This document shows positions 54,165 through 63,768 of a stretch of 64,000 nt of DNA, one piece after another. Position numbers and translations under genes: made by a program. Numbering within the stretch: the stretch's first letter is position 1; the number at the start of each line of letters is the position of its first letter. The notes under the pieces were generated by a model. That model was not told the origin of the DNA and did not search any database. It saw only the letters and a list, made by a program, of their open reading frames with translations. Source of the DNA: Candidatus Pelagibacter communis (lineage in GTDB: Bacteria; Pseudomonadota; Alphaproteobacteria; Pelagibacterales; Pelagibacteraceae); the NCBI RefSeq assembly GCF_001180165.1, contig NZ_CVSQ01000052.1:1-64000 (forward strand). Direction: 5' to 3'.

Positions 54165-54944
54165 ATTTAGAAAGTCTAACCAGTTCTCTAATTCTCTCAT
54201 TCTAGAAACTTTATCTAATTTATTATTCTCACTTTCTATATGTTTAATGTGATTATTTATTTCATTCTCATCTTTAAAAGCACCTTTTGCCAAAAGTCTT
54301 TTTTTTCTGAAAATAATCAAGTTGATCATTTTGTTATAAGTAATCTCAGGGTGGTATTGAAGACCCCATATATTACAGTTACCAACTTTAAAATTTATCC
54401 CTTGAACGTTATTTATTGAGTTTGAGGCTAATAAAATTGAATCTTTTGGCATTGTTACGACTTCATCAAAATTAAATGCTGGTGTATTAAATTTTTGATC
54501 TTTATTTTTATAGAGTGGATGATTTAAACCATTTTCATTAATTTCTATATTTGAAGCAATGCCTCTATGAGATCCTTTTGTAGCTTTTTTAACTTTCCCT
54601 CCTGCTGCTGTTACAGCTACTTGCATGCCCCAACATATTGCTAAAATTTTTTTTATTTTTTTCTGACATTCTCTCATAAATTCAATTTGTCTTTTTATTT
54701 CTGGGGTATTGTTATAGATGTTTAAACTACTTCCTCCCCAAATAAGACCATCGTAGCTTTCAAGTGCATCAATATTTTGATCGATATTTTCATCTGAAGA
54801 AGGATTAACAACGTGGGTTTTTAATTTATCTGTGAAAAACGCTAAGCTATCTTTAAGACTTTCTGTATGTGTTTGAATTCCAGCCTCAGAAAAACTTTGG
54901 TTTTCTTCTCGTAAGTTTCCTTCTACTATCAATATTTTTTTCAT
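54156..54944 (-). CDS. Class I glutamine amidotransferase-like protein
   Basis: A 262-residue GATase1-fold protein. The nucleophile elbow is [16 protein letters not shown] near residue 105, and the His-Glu pair is in [10 protein letters not shown] near residue 197. [11 protein letters not shown] near 70 forms the oxyanion strand. Its GMP-synthase-like N-terminal family acts on gamma-glutamyl or related amides, but no specific substrate is clear. It overlaps the Fe-alcohol dehydrogenase gene by one base and the convergent fhs gene by 9 nt. Confidence 0.8.
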   Translation of the reverse strand: MKKILIVEGNLREENQSFSEAGIQTHTESLKDSLAFFTDKLKTHVVNPSSDENIDQNIDALESYDGLIWGGSSLNIYNNTPEIKRQIEFMRECQKKIKKILAICWGMQVAVTAAGGKVKKATKGSHRGIASNIEINENGLNHPLYKNKDQKFNTPAFNFDEVVTMPKDSILLASNSINNVQGINFKVGNCNIWGLQYHPEITYNKMINLIIFRKKRLLAKGAFKDENEINNHIKHIESENNKLDKVSRMRELENWLDFLNLE

Positions 54945-56101
54945 TAAAATAATTCTCCAGAAATACTTTTTATATACATTTCTTTTAGATCCTTTTGACT
55001 TAATTTCTTGGGATTTCCTCCTGTTGATGGATCTTCAAATGCCATTGAAGAAAGTTCATCTAAATCAATATTATTACAATCCATCACATCTGATAATTTG
55101 TGTGGAATATTTAAATTTTTTCTTAATTCCAAAATCCAATTTAAAAAACTATCAAAATTTTTATTTAAATTAAGATAATCACAAATTGATATTATTTTAT
55201 TTTCAATTGAGGATTTATTAAATGTTAAAACATAAGGCATAAATATTGCGTTTGATAAGCCATGGTGAACATTAAATTTACCATTTACTGGGTGACTTAA
55301 TGAATGAATTGCTCCCAGTCCTTTTTGAAACGCAGTCGAGCCCATTGAAGCTGCTGAAAGTAAATCCATTCTAGCGTTAACATCTTTTCCATTTGTAAAT
55401 GCTTTTAATAAAGAATTTTTAATTAACTTCATTCCTTCCATTGCCATTCCATCGGCCATTGGATGATATCCTGGTGCACAAAACGCTTCTAAATTATGTG
55501 CAAGTGCATCCATACCTGTTGCTGCTGTTAATCTTGGAGATAAATCTAGTGTAAGTAAAGGATCTAAAATAACAATCGAAGGTAACATTTTTGGATGAAA
55601 AATAATTTTTTTTGCACCTGTTTCTTTATTTATGATTGCAGATGCTCTACCAGTTTCGGATCCAGTCCCGGCAGTGGTTGGAACTGCAATAATTTTTGAA
55701 ATTTTAGAACTATCAGCTCTTGTCCAGTAATCACCAATATCTTCGAAATCCCATAACGATCGAGATTGATTACACATAAAAGCTACAGCTTTTCCAACAT
55801 CTAAACCACTTCCGCCTCCTAAAGCAATTACACCATCACAGTCCAAGGTATTATAAACTTCGACACCTTCTTCTATATTTTCTCCAATTGGATTTCCCGT
55901 AAAATTAGAAAAGATAGCTAAATTTTTAAAATTTTTTTTTAATCTTAATATTATATTTTTTATTAAATCTAAGTTAATTAAATCCTTGTCTGTTACAAAT
56001 AATGGCTTTGAAATATTTAACTCTTTACATGCCAAAGATAAATCTTCAATTCTATTTTCTCCTATCCACATAGTGGTTGGATAATTCCAATTAATACCCA
56101 T
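54944..56101 (-). CDS. Iron-containing alcohol dehydrogenase family protein
   Basis: A 385-residue group III alcohol dehydrogenase: GGGSGLDVGKAVAFM near residue 97, VPTTAGTGSETGRASAII near 140, then the metal-binding His residues in DALAHNLEAFCAPGYHP near 198 and LSHPVNGKFNVHHGLSNA near 270. It oxidises an alcohol or reduces an aldehyde with NAD(P). It is divergent from the trimethylamine monooxygenase gene, so handling of formaldehyde or a C1 alcohol is tempting but unproven. Confidence 0.87.
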   Translation of the reverse strand: MGINWNYPTTMWIGENRIEDLSLACKELNISKPLFVTDKDLINLDLIKNIILRLKKNFKNLAIFSNFTGNPIGENIEEGVEVYNTLDCDGVIALGGGSGLDVGKAVAFMCNQSRSLWDFEDIGDYWTRADSSKISKIIAVPTTAGTGSETGRASAIINKETGAKKIIFHPKMLPSIVILDPLLTLDLSPRLTAATGMDALAHNLEAFCAPGYHPMADGMAMEGMKLIKNSLLKAFTNGKDVNARMDLLSAASMGSTAFQKGLGAIHSLSHPVNGKFNVHHGLSNAIFMPYVLTFNKSSIENKIISICDYLNLNKNFDSFLNWILELRKNLNIPHKLSDVMDCNNIDLDELSSMAFEDPSTGGNPKKLSQKDLKEMYIKSISGELF

Positions 56102-56178
56102 AACAAAATATAATTTTATTTTTTTAAAAATTGTTAGTAAGATATATTTATAAATTTATTAATGATAGGAAAAATTCT

Positions 56179-57510
56179 ATGTCAAAAGTAGCAATCATAG
56201 GTGCTGGTCCATGTGGACTTTCAATTTTAAGAGCATTTGAGCATTTAGAAAAAAAAGGAGAAAAAATTCCTGAAATAGTTTGCTTTGAAAAACAAGAAAG
56301 TTGGGGTGGTTTATGGAACTACAACTGGAGAACTGGTTCAGATCAATATGGAGATCCTGTACCTAATAGTATGTACAGATACTTATGGTCTAATGGACCT
56401 AAAGAGTGTTTAGAATTTGCTGATTATTCTTTTGATGAACATTTTGGAAAGCCAATTCCCTCTTTCCCTCCAAGAGAAGTACTACAAGATTATATTCTGG
56501 GAAGAGTGAGCAAAGGAAATATAAAAAGTAAGATTAAATTTAATACAAGAGTTACAAATACTGTTTATAAAAATGATAAGTTTGAAATTAGCTACCAAGA
56601 TAAAGTTAATAATAAAATTTTAAATGATACGTTTGATTATGTGGTAGTCTCTACAGGTCATTTTTCAGTACCTTTTATACCTGAGTACGATGGAATGAAT
56701 TCTTTTCCAGGAAGAATAATGCACTCACATGATTTTAGAGATGCAGAAGAGTTCAGAGGAAAAGATGTGATTGTTTTGGGAAGCAGCTATTCAGCTGAAG
56801 ATGTAGCCCTACAATGTAATAAATATGGTGCTAAAAGTGTAACAATTGGTTACAGGCATAACCCAATGGGCTTTAAATGGCCAAAAGGCATGAAAGAAGT
56901 TCATTACTTAGATAGGTTAGATGGAAAAAAAGCTATATTTAAAGACGGAACAGAACAAAATGCCGATGTAGTGATCTTGTGTACTGGATATCTTCATCAT
57001 TTCCCATTTTTAGATGAAAGTTTAAAATTAAAAACACATAACAGATTATATCCACCAAAACTTTACAAAGGAGTTGTGTGGCAAGATAATCATAAACTTT
57101 TATACTTAGGTATGCAGGACCAGTTTCATACATTTAACATGTTTGACTGTCAGGGATGGTATGCGAGAGATGTGATCATGGGAAAAATCAAAATGCCTAG
57201 TGACGACGAGATAGATAAAGACATAAATAAGTGGGTTTCAATGGAGGAAAAATTAGAAAATCCTGATCAAATGATAGATTTTCAAACAGAATATACCAAA
57301 GAACTTCATGATATGTCTGATTATCCTAAAATTGATTTTGAATTAATTAGAAAACATTTCAAAGAATGGGAACACCATAAAGTAGAGGATATTCTAACTT
57401 ATAGAAATAAATCGTTTTCATCTCCAGTGACTGGATCAGTTGCGCCAATTCATCATACGCCTTGGGAAAAAGCGATGGATGACTCTATGGAAACTTTTTT
57501 AAATAAATAG
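56179..57510 (+). CDS. tmm: Trimethylamine monooxygenase
   Basis: From the ATG at 56179 (a TTG at 56131 adds 16 unlikely residues; AGGA lies 8 bases upstream of the ATG) the protein has 443 residues. It is a flavin monooxygenase with FAD motif AIIGAGPCGLSIL near residue 5, the marker block CFEKQESWGGLWNYNWRTG near 36, SMYRYLWSNGPKE, FMO-identifying PGRIMHSHDFRDA near 188, and NADPH motif VIVLGSSYSAEDVA near 207. These closely follow bacterial Tmm, which oxidises trimethylamine to TMAO. No TMAO demethylase (tdm) is present in the window. Confidence 0.92.
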   Translation: MSKVAIIGAGPCGLSILRAFEHLEKKGEKIPEIVCFEKQESWGGLWNYNWRTGSDQYGDPVPNSMYRYLWSNGPKECLEFADYSFDEHFGKPIPSFPPREVLQDYILGRVSKGNIKSKIKFNTRVTNTVYKNDKFEISYQDKVNNKILNDTFDYVVVSTGHFSVPFIPEYDGMNSFPGRIMHSHDFRDAEEFRGKDVIVLGSSYSAEDVALQCNKYGAKSVTIGYRHNPMGFKWPKGMKEVHYLDRLDGKKAIFKDGTEQNADVVILCTGYLHHFPFLDESLKLKTHNRLYPPKLYKGVVWQDNHKLLYLGMQDQFHTFNMFDCQGWYARDVIMGKIKMPSDDEIDKDINKWVSMEEKLENPDQMIDFQTEYTKELHDMSDYPKIDFELIRKHFKEWEHHKVEDILTYRNKSFSSPVTGSVAPIHHTPWEKAMDDSMETFLNK

Positions 57511-57514
57511 AAAA

Positions 57515-58471
57515 TTAATATTTAATTTTTAATTTTTTGTTTTTAACAATTGCCTCTAATAAAGAGATCATTAACGGAACTTTTCGTTTATTAATTTTTT
57601 TAAATACAAAAGGAGCAATTTCTATTGCTAAATCAGCACCTTCTACTGTATCGTTTTTCATAAACTTTTTCTTTGCTTGGGTAAAAGTATAGCCTTTACC
57701 TAGATATTCTCCCATTTTACTATTTCTTCCTCCCATTGCACTCACGTATAAATCTCCTAAACCTGCCAGACCATAAACAGTTTCTTTTTTTCCTTTAAAA
57801 TAATTTGCAAGATATTTCATTTCATCAATTGATTTTCGGAATAAAGCCGATGATGTATTATGCCATTGTCCAGCTCCAATGATCATTGAATAAATATTTT
57901 TTATAGCAGATAAAAATTCAACTCCATTAACATCTCTACTAAATTCAGTTTGATAATAATTTGTTGAAATTAATTTTCCTATTTTTTTTGCAGTATTAAT
58001 ATTTTTGTTCGCAACAACAGTGAAACTTTTAACTTTTTTAGCTAATTCTTTTGCTAAACACGGGCCTTTCAAAACTGAAATATTTAAATTCTTATTATAT
58101 TTTCTTAATAAGCTAGACATTGAAATTAAATTCCTACCATCTAATTTAAGACCTTTTGTTAATACTAAAATAGGCAATTTATTTTTTATTTTTGAAAGAT
58201 TTTTTCCAATTAAGTCTATTCCAATAGAACTCACAGCAATTACAATTAAGTCCCATTTTTGATTTAAGATGTCGCTTGAAAATTTATTTATTTTTAATTT
58301 TTGTGGTAAATTTATATTTAATGATGGGTGAATTTTTTTTTTTAAGTTTAATTTTTGTAATAATTTAAAATTATATGGCTCTGTTAATGTAACCAAGTGA
58401 CCATTATCTAACAATGGTATCGAGAAAGCAGCTCCCATAGCTCCAGCGCCAACAATTAAAATTTTTTTCAT
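57515..58471 (-). CDS. gpsA: NAD(P)H-dependent glycerol-3-phosphate dehydrogenase
   Basis: A 318-residue GpsA-type enzyme. The Rossmann motif is ILIVGAGAMGAAFSIPL (residues 4-20), the active-site lysine region is GVEFLSAIKNIYSMIIG near 190, and AGLGDLYVSAMGGRNSKMGE near 240 is diagnostic. It interconverts glycerol-3-phosphate and dihydroxyacetone phosphate. It lies 8 nt after glycerol kinase on the same strand, making a two-step glycerol route or a lipid-precursor supply. The protein is lysine- and asparagine-rich. Confidence 0.9.
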   Translation of the reverse strand: MKKILIVGAGAMGAAFSIPLLDNGHLVTLTEPYNFKLLQKLNLKKKIHPSLNINLPQKLKINKFSSDILNQKWDLIVIAVSSIGIDLIGKNLSKIKNKLPILVLTKGLKLDGRNLISMSSLLRKYNKNLNISVLKGPCLAKELAKKVKSFTVVANKNINTAKKIGKLISTNYYQTEFSRDVNGVEFLSAIKNIYSMIIGAGQWHNTSSALFRKSIDEMKYLANYFKGKKETVYGLAGLGDLYVSAMGGRNSKMGEYLGKGYTFTQAKKKFMKNDTVEGADLAIEIAPFVFKKINKRKVPLMISLLEAIVKNKKLKIKY

Positions 58472-58479
58472 TTTTATCT

Positions 58480-59958
58480 TTATGCTAAGGTTTTTTTAAT
58501 TGCTTGCTTCCAACCATGCAATATATGATTTCTAAGTTTTTTATTAATTTTTGGCTTAAAAGCTTTATCTTTTTTCCATGTATTTTTTATCTGGTTTAAT
58601 GATTTGAATTCTCCTACTTGATATCCTGCAAACAGCGCAGCTCCTAGTGCGGTGGTTTCTAAGACTTTCGGTCGAATTACTTTTAGATTAATTACATCTG
58701 CTAAAAATTGTGAAAACCAATTATTAGCTATCATACCCCCATCAATCTTTACTATCCTAGGCTTCAAACCATCTTTATTCATTGAATAAAATAAATCATA
58801 ACTTTGATAAGCAACAGACTCGACGGTTGCTCTCACTAAAGTTTTCCAATCACTATCTCTTGTAAGTCCTGTTATTAAGCCTCTTGCATCAGGTCTCCAA
58901 TAAGGTGCGCCTATTCCACTAAAAGCTGGTACAACATAAACCTCATTATTGCTTATTGTTGATTTAGCTATTTTTTCAGTTTCATAAGCATTGTTAATTA
59001 ATTTAATTTTATCCCTTAACCATTGTACGCCTGCTCCTGCTATGAAAATAGATCCTTCAAGAGCATACGTGGTCTTATTATTCAATCGATAACAAATTGT
59101 AGTTAATAACTTATTTTTTGAATTTATTTTTTTTGATCCAGTGTTCATTATTATAAAAGCACCAGTGCCATAAGTGCTTTTTATAGATCCTTTTTCAAAA
59201 CAAGCTTGTCCTACAGCTGCTGCTTGTTGATCTCCTAAAACAGCTGAAATGGGTATTTCTTTTCCTGTAACTCTCTTATCTGTTTTTCCAAAATTATCTG
59301 CAGAATTTTTTACTTCAGGCAAGATACTCCTTGGAATTTTTAATTTCTGTAAAATTTCATTATCCCATTTATTGTTATTGATATTAAACAACATGGTTCT
59401 ACTTGCATTGGTAGCTTCGGTTAAATGCTGTTTACCTTTGGTTAATTTCCAAATCAAGAAGGTATCCACTGTACCAAACAATAAATTATTAGTTTTTAGT
59501 AATTTTTTTGAAACTTTAACATTATCTAAAATCCATTTTATTTTAGTGGCAGAAAAATAAGGATCTATAAATAACCCTGTTTTTTTTCTAAAAGTATTTT
59601 CATAATTTTTATTCTTTAGAGATTTACAATATTCCTGGGTTCTTCTATCTTGCCAAACGATTGCATTATAAATAGATTTTCCAGTTTTTTTATTCCACAA
59701 AATTGTAGTTTCCCTTTGATTTGTAATTCCAATAGTAAGTATATTACCTTTTAAACTTTTAGCTTTTTTAATTACTTGCTTTAATGCTTTAAGTGTTGTC
59801 GACCAAATTTCATTTGGATTATGTTCTACCCAGCCATTTCTAGGAAAGTATTGTTTAAATTCATATTGAGAAATAAATTTAATGTTCCCTTTAGTGTCAA
59901 ACAAAACAACTCTTGACGAGGTTGTTCCTTGATCAATGGAGACAATAAATTTTTTCAA
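58480..59958 (-). CDS. glpK: Glycerol kinase
   Basis: A 492-residue FGGY-family kinase: SIDQGTTSSRVVLFDTKG near the start, GITNQRETTILWNKKTG near residue 78, WQDRRT, GDQQAAAVGQACFEKGSIKSTYG near 240, and IDGGMIANNWFSQFLADV near 400. It phosphorylates glycerol to glycerol-3-phosphate. It lies 4 nt downstream of the betaine-type permease and is followed by gpsA. This suggests that the transporter may import glycerol or a glycerol-bearing head group, but that remains inference. Confidence 0.93.
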   Translation of the reverse strand: MKKFIVSIDQGTTSSRVVLFDTKGNIKFISQYEFKQYFPRNGWVEHNPNEIWSTTLKALKQVIKKAKSLKGNILTIGITNQRETTILWNKKTGKSIYNAIVWQDRRTQEYCKSLKNKNYENTFRKKTGLFIDPYFSATKIKWILDNVKVSKKLLKTNNLLFGTVDTFLIWKLTKGKQHLTEATNASRTMLFNINNNKWDNEILQKLKIPRSILPEVKNSADNFGKTDKRVTGKEIPISAVLGDQQAAAVGQACFEKGSIKSTYGTGAFIIMNTGSKKINSKNKLLTTICYRLNNKTTYALEGSIFIAGAGVQWLRDKIKLINNAYETEKIAKSTISNNEVYVVPAFSGIGAPYWRPDARGLITGLTRDSDWKTLVRATVESVAYQSYDLFYSMNKDGLKPRIVKIDGGMIANNWFSQFLADVINLKVIRPKVLETTALGAALFAGYQVGEFKSLNQIKNTWKKDKAFKPKINKKLRNHILHGWKQAIKKTLA

Positions 59959-59962
59959 AATA

Positions 59963-62116
59963 CTAATCTATGCCAAGATGTTTTTTTCTTTTTCCAACCC
60001 AAGTTCTAATCAAATTATCAAAAATCAATCCTATAAACGCAACACAGATACCGAGAGTTAAACCAATTCCTGCTCCATTTTTATCTGAAAGTGCTTTTAA
60101 AATGTATTGACCAAGATCTTCTGTTCCAATGAAAGCTCCAATTATCACCATAAATAAAGCAAAAACTATTGTTTGATTTAAACCAAGCATCATATGTGGA
60201 AATGCTAATGGAAACTCAATTTTTGTTAATCTCTGAAATTTATTTACACCAGACATTGTTGCAGCTTCATGTAAGCCAACCGGAACGCTTCTTAAACCTT
60301 CAATTGTGTATCTTGTTGCAGGAATTGTTGCATAGACAATTACAGCAATTAAAACAGATGTATCTGTTATTCCAAAAAGCATCATTACAGGAATTAAATA
60401 TACAAATGATGGGAATGTTTGAAATATATCGCAAACACCTAGCATAAATGCTGCAGATTTTTTATTTTGAAAACATATTGTACCAACTGTAAATCCTATT
60501 AAACAAGAAATAACTACACCAAAAGTTGCCATGTATAACGTTACTAGCGCTCTATCCCACCATGGACTTAAAGCTATAAATAAAGTTAAAGCAGCAACAA
60601 CTAATGCTGATCGAATTCCTCCAATTAAATATCCAGCCCCAACTGCCAGTACTAATGTAGCAACTGCAGGCATTCTTAAATATAAAGCTCTCATCGGCTG
60701 AAGCACATCTTGAATTAACCATGTGTTGAATGCTTTAATATACACGAAGAAAGTATCAAAAATCCAATCAACTCCTTTATTCCAAAAATCTGCTGTTGAT
60801 ATTCCTTTATTATGAGGAATTTCAAATAAGTAATTAAAACTACCTTTGAAAATAAAAGTCCCAACATATGCGAGAATTATTCCTATTACAAATGAAGCTG
60901 CAAAAAATATTACGTTTTTATTTCTTTGGAAAAATGAAAGATTACCAAAATAATCTTGTTGTTGATTTGCCCAAGCTAAAGACATTTTATCAAGAAGAAT
61001 TGCAATTAAACTAATACACAATCCTGCTTCTAATGCTAATCCAATATTTAGTTGGTTCAAAGCTAATAATAAATTAAATCCTAATCCTTTGGCACCAATA
61101 AAAGCAGAGATAACTGCCATTGAAAAACAAACCATAATAACTTGATTAACTCCAATTAAAATATCTCTTCTTGCTGTTGGAATTAGTACCTTAAACATTA
61201 ATTGCCAATTAGTACACCCGCTCATTCTTCCTGCTTCAATTACTTCCGGCGGTATGGCTCTTAAGCCTAAAATTGTAAGTAATATCATTGGTGGAACTGC
61301 AACAACCATTGTAATGATTACAGCAGCATGATCACCAACACCAAATAGAACAAGTGCAGGAACTAAAACAGCATATTGTGGCATGGTCTGCATCACTAGA
61401 AGAATTGGGTACAAAGCTTTTTCAATACGTTTGCTTTTGTAAGCTGCAATACCAAGACCTAAACCAAAAATAAATGAAAGTGGAGCCGCAACAAGTATAA
61501 AAGAAAGTGTTTGCATTGAAGGTTTCCATTGACCAAATATAGAAATATAGATCATTGTTAAGCCTGCAAACAAAGCTAATCCTTTTCCACTTAATTTATA
61601 AGAAAGTATCGCTGCTCCAGCTGCAACAATAGTCCAAGGTAAACCTGGTAACTCTAACCAAGGATAAGCATCAATAAAATCCCAGCTAGTAAATGCAACA
61701 ATAGTTTCTAAACCTCCAAGTAAAATCTCTCTAATTAATTCAATTAAAAAGGTCATAAATGAAGTTAAATTTCTACTTACCTCTAATAGTAATGGTCGAG
61801 TTTTAAATTCTTGAGTATCTTCATTCCAAAACTCCATCGGCATCCACTCATTCATTAAGAAAAACAAGGAGTCGTTTATCCAAATAGGTAGCCATCCTAG
61901 AAGTGGAGGCAATCTCCAAAATACATCAAAGGCATAATACCTAACCTCTTTACCTAGAAAAAAGTAAACACTTTGGTTTGGATCTTTAACAAATTCAGCC
62001 TGGCCTCTTATAAATTTATAAGTTTCAGGAACATCAATTGCAAAACATAAAGCAAAAAATACAATTAATAAAAATAACCATTGAAATAATTTTGGATACT
62101 TTTTTAAATACTCCAT
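59963..62116 (-). CDS. Double-module betaine-type ABC permease
   Basis: A 717-residue membrane protein with two complete ProW-type permease modules (about residues 200-395 and 500-710). Each has the EAA-type loop (PPEVIEAGRMSGCTNWQLMF and PVGLHEAATMSGVNKFQRLT) and an MQTMPQYAVLVP/FQTFPSFVYLIP segment. A long N-terminal region (1-130) has its own helices. This fused form supplies both halves of the channel from one gene. The ATPase gene is 3 nt upstream; the binding protein is not nearby. Betaine, choline or TMAO (TmoW-like) are candidate substrates. Confidence 0.88.
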   Translation of the reverse strand: MEYLKKYPKLFQWLFLLIVFFALCFAIDVPETYKFIRGQAEFVKDPNQSVYFFLGKEVRYYAFDVFWRLPPLLGWLPIWINDSLFFLMNEWMPMEFWNEDTQEFKTRPLLLEVSRNLTSFMTFLIELIREILLGGLETIVAFTSWDFIDAYPWLELPGLPWTIVAAGAAILSYKLSGKGLALFAGLTMIYISIFGQWKPSMQTLSFILVAAPLSFIFGLGLGIAAYKSKRIEKALYPILLVMQTMPQYAVLVPALVLFGVGDHAAVIITMVVAVPPMILLTILGLRAIPPEVIEAGRMSGCTNWQLMFKVLIPTARRDILIGVNQVIMVCFSMAVISAFIGAKGLGFNLLLALNQLNIGLALEAGLCISLIAILLDKMSLAWANQQQDYFGNLSFFQRNKNVIFFAASFVIGIILAYVGTFIFKGSFNYLFEIPHNKGISTADFWNKGVDWIFDTFFVYIKAFNTWLIQDVLQPMRALYLRMPAVATLVLAVGAGYLIGGIRSALVVAALTLFIALSPWWDRALVTLYMATFGVVISCLIGFTVGTICFQNKKSAAFMLGVCDIFQTFPSFVYLIPVMMLFGITDTSVLIAVIVYATIPATRYTIEGLRSVPVGLHEAATMSGVNKFQRLTKIEFPLAFPHMMLGLNQTIVFALFMVIIGAFIGTEDLGQYILKALSDKNGAGIGLTLGICVAFIGLIFDNLIRTWVGKRKKHLGID

Positions 62117-62119
62117 ATT

Positions 62120-63151
62120 TTAGCTACCGTTTTTTCTTCCTCCAAAAACTGTATCAATTATTTTTGAAGGTTTAATTGATCCTACAATATTATTATTTGA
62201 GTCAACTACTCCTACTAATTTTTCTTGAGTAAGTATTTTTTCTGCAACATTTTCTATAATTTCATCTTTTGATACTTTTAAATCTCCTAAATTATCTTTG
62301 CTTGAAGCATCCATTACATCCTCAATAATTAAAACTTTCTCCCTTGGAACTTCTTCAGTAAACTTTCTTACATATTCTGTTGCAGGATTTAATACAATGT
62401 TCGCAGGTGTATCTAATTGTTCAATGATACCATCTTTCATAATTGCTATACGATCAGCCAACTTTAATGCCTCATCAAAATCATGGGTAATAAACATAAT
62501 TGTTTTTTGTAATTTTTCCTGAAGTCTTAAAAACTCATCTTGCATTTCTTTTCTTATTAATGGATCTAATGCAGAAAAAGGTTCATCTAAAAACCATATA
62601 TCAGGCTCTACTGCTAATGACCTTGCGATTCCTACCCTCTGTTGTTGTCCACCTGAAAGTTCTCTTGGAAAATAATTCTCTCTTCCATCTAGTCCAACTA
62701 GTTTTACCATTTCCATTGCTCTACTAATACTCTCTTCAGTATTAGTGCCTTTTATTTGAAGCGGAAAAGCAATATTTTCAACAACTGTTTTATGAGGTAA
62801 CAAAGCAAAGCTTTGAAAAACCATTCCCATTTTATTTCTTCTAAGCTCAATAAGCTCTTTATTATTTAATTCTAATAAATCTTGACCTTCGATAAAAATT
62901 TTTCCACCGGTAGCATCCGTTAATCTTGAAATACATCTAAGAAGTGTTGATTTACCTGAACCAGACAAACCCATTACTACTAACATTTCTCCTTTTGCAA
63001 CTTCAAAAGAAGCATTATTTACTCCAACAATACATCCTCTTTCCTGAAAGGTTTTTGCATCTACATTGCCATTAGACTCTTCAAGCATCTTTTTGGCATT
63101 TTCTCCAAAAATTTTGTAAACCGATTCACATTTGATTACAGTTTCAGACAT
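62120..63151 (-). CDS. Betaine-type ABC transporter ATPase with CBS-like tail (ProV-like)
   Basis: A 343-residue ATPase: Walker A GLSGSGKSTL near residue 61, signature LSGGQQQRVGIARSLA near 165, Walker B IWFLDEPFSALDP near 185, and H-loop MFITHDFDEAL near 220. The C-terminal tail (about 285-340) with LTQEKLVGVVDSNNNIVGSI resembles a single CBS-type unit found in ProV/OpuAA sensors of osmotic state. It drives the double permease encoded 3 nt downstream, and could also serve the orphan importer at 33961-35908. Confidence 0.9.
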   Translation of the reverse strand: MSETVIKCESVYKIFGENAKKMLEESNGNVDAKTFQERGCIVGVNNASFEVAKGEMLVVMGLSGSGKSTLLRCISRLTDATGGKIFIEGQDLLELNNKELIELRRNKMGMVFQSFALLPHKTVVENIAFPLQIKGTNTEESISRAMEMVKLVGLDGRENYFPRELSGGQQQRVGIARSLAVEPDIWFLDEPFSALDPLIRKEMQDEFLRLQEKLQKTIMFITHDFDEALKLADRIAIMKDGIIEQLDTPANIVLNPATEYVRKFTEEVPREKVLIIEDVMDASSKDNLGDLKVSKDEIIENVAEKILTQEKLVGVVDSNNNIVGSIKPSKIIDTVFGGRKNGS

Positions 63152-63216
63152 AAATTTTTTTAAAGTTATCTTAAATTCAATAAAATTAAAATGTTAATAA
63201 TTGTTACCTTTCTTAA

Positions 63217-63768
63217 TTAAAAATTTTTAATAAAATAAACTCTAGTATCAATTCCGGTACTTAAAAAACTTAAAGCTTCTCCACTTATAGTAATACTTTC
63301 ATCAACACCTACGTTATTTCCACTAACTGTAAAACCCGCAAAACATTTGTTTTTTTCTTCATCCCATTTGACAAAAGTTTCATCAATTTTATTTCCATTA
63401 ATTGTATAAAGCTCATGTGCTCTAAAATTTAAAAAATTAGCTCCCATAATTGCTCTTTGTGGAATTAGTTTAGTAGCCTTACATACTTGCTCATATACCT
63501 CATCGGATAATTTATAATGATCTGTGCCATCAAATGAGACCAATATACCAGAAGGTAATTTAGATATTAATTCACTAAGCTTTTTTTCCTCAGCAATTCT
63601 TTCTTCTTCTAACTTCATTCTTTTTACCAAATCATCACCCTGACCAAAAATTCCATTTAAAATGCTAAAAGACATAATCACTAGAAGAGTAATAATTATG
63701 AGACCAATAAATTGCCTTAAAGATTCAGGTAAAGCTTTTATTTTGTTAATATAATTTTCTTTTGACAT
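63217..63768 (-). CDS. Hypothetical single-pass membrane protein, 183 residues
   Basis: A protein with one transmembrane helix (about residues 18-40, QFIGLIIITLLVIMSFSIL) and a predicted periplasmic C-terminal part rich in beta-strand-like segments. It has cysteines at about 95 (EQVCKATKL) and 142 (KNKCFAGF). No family is recognised. Its ATG shares one base with the stop of the MORN-repeat gene (TAATG), which argues for joint function at the cell envelope. Function unknown. Confidence 0.65.
   Translation of the reverse strand: MSKENYINKIKALPESLRQFIGLIIITLLVIMSFSILNGIFGQGDDLVKRMKLEEERIAEEKKLSELISKLPSGILVSFDGTDHYKLSDEVYEQVCKATKLIPQRAIMGANFLNFRAHELYTINGNKIDETFVKWDEEKNKCFAGFTVSGNNVGVDESITISGEALSFLSTGIDTRVYFIKNF

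Noticed and set aside
56131-56178. TTG start adding 16 residues to Tmm
   Set aside because: The family begins a few residues before the FAD motif; ATG 56179 has AGGA upstream at suitable spacing.
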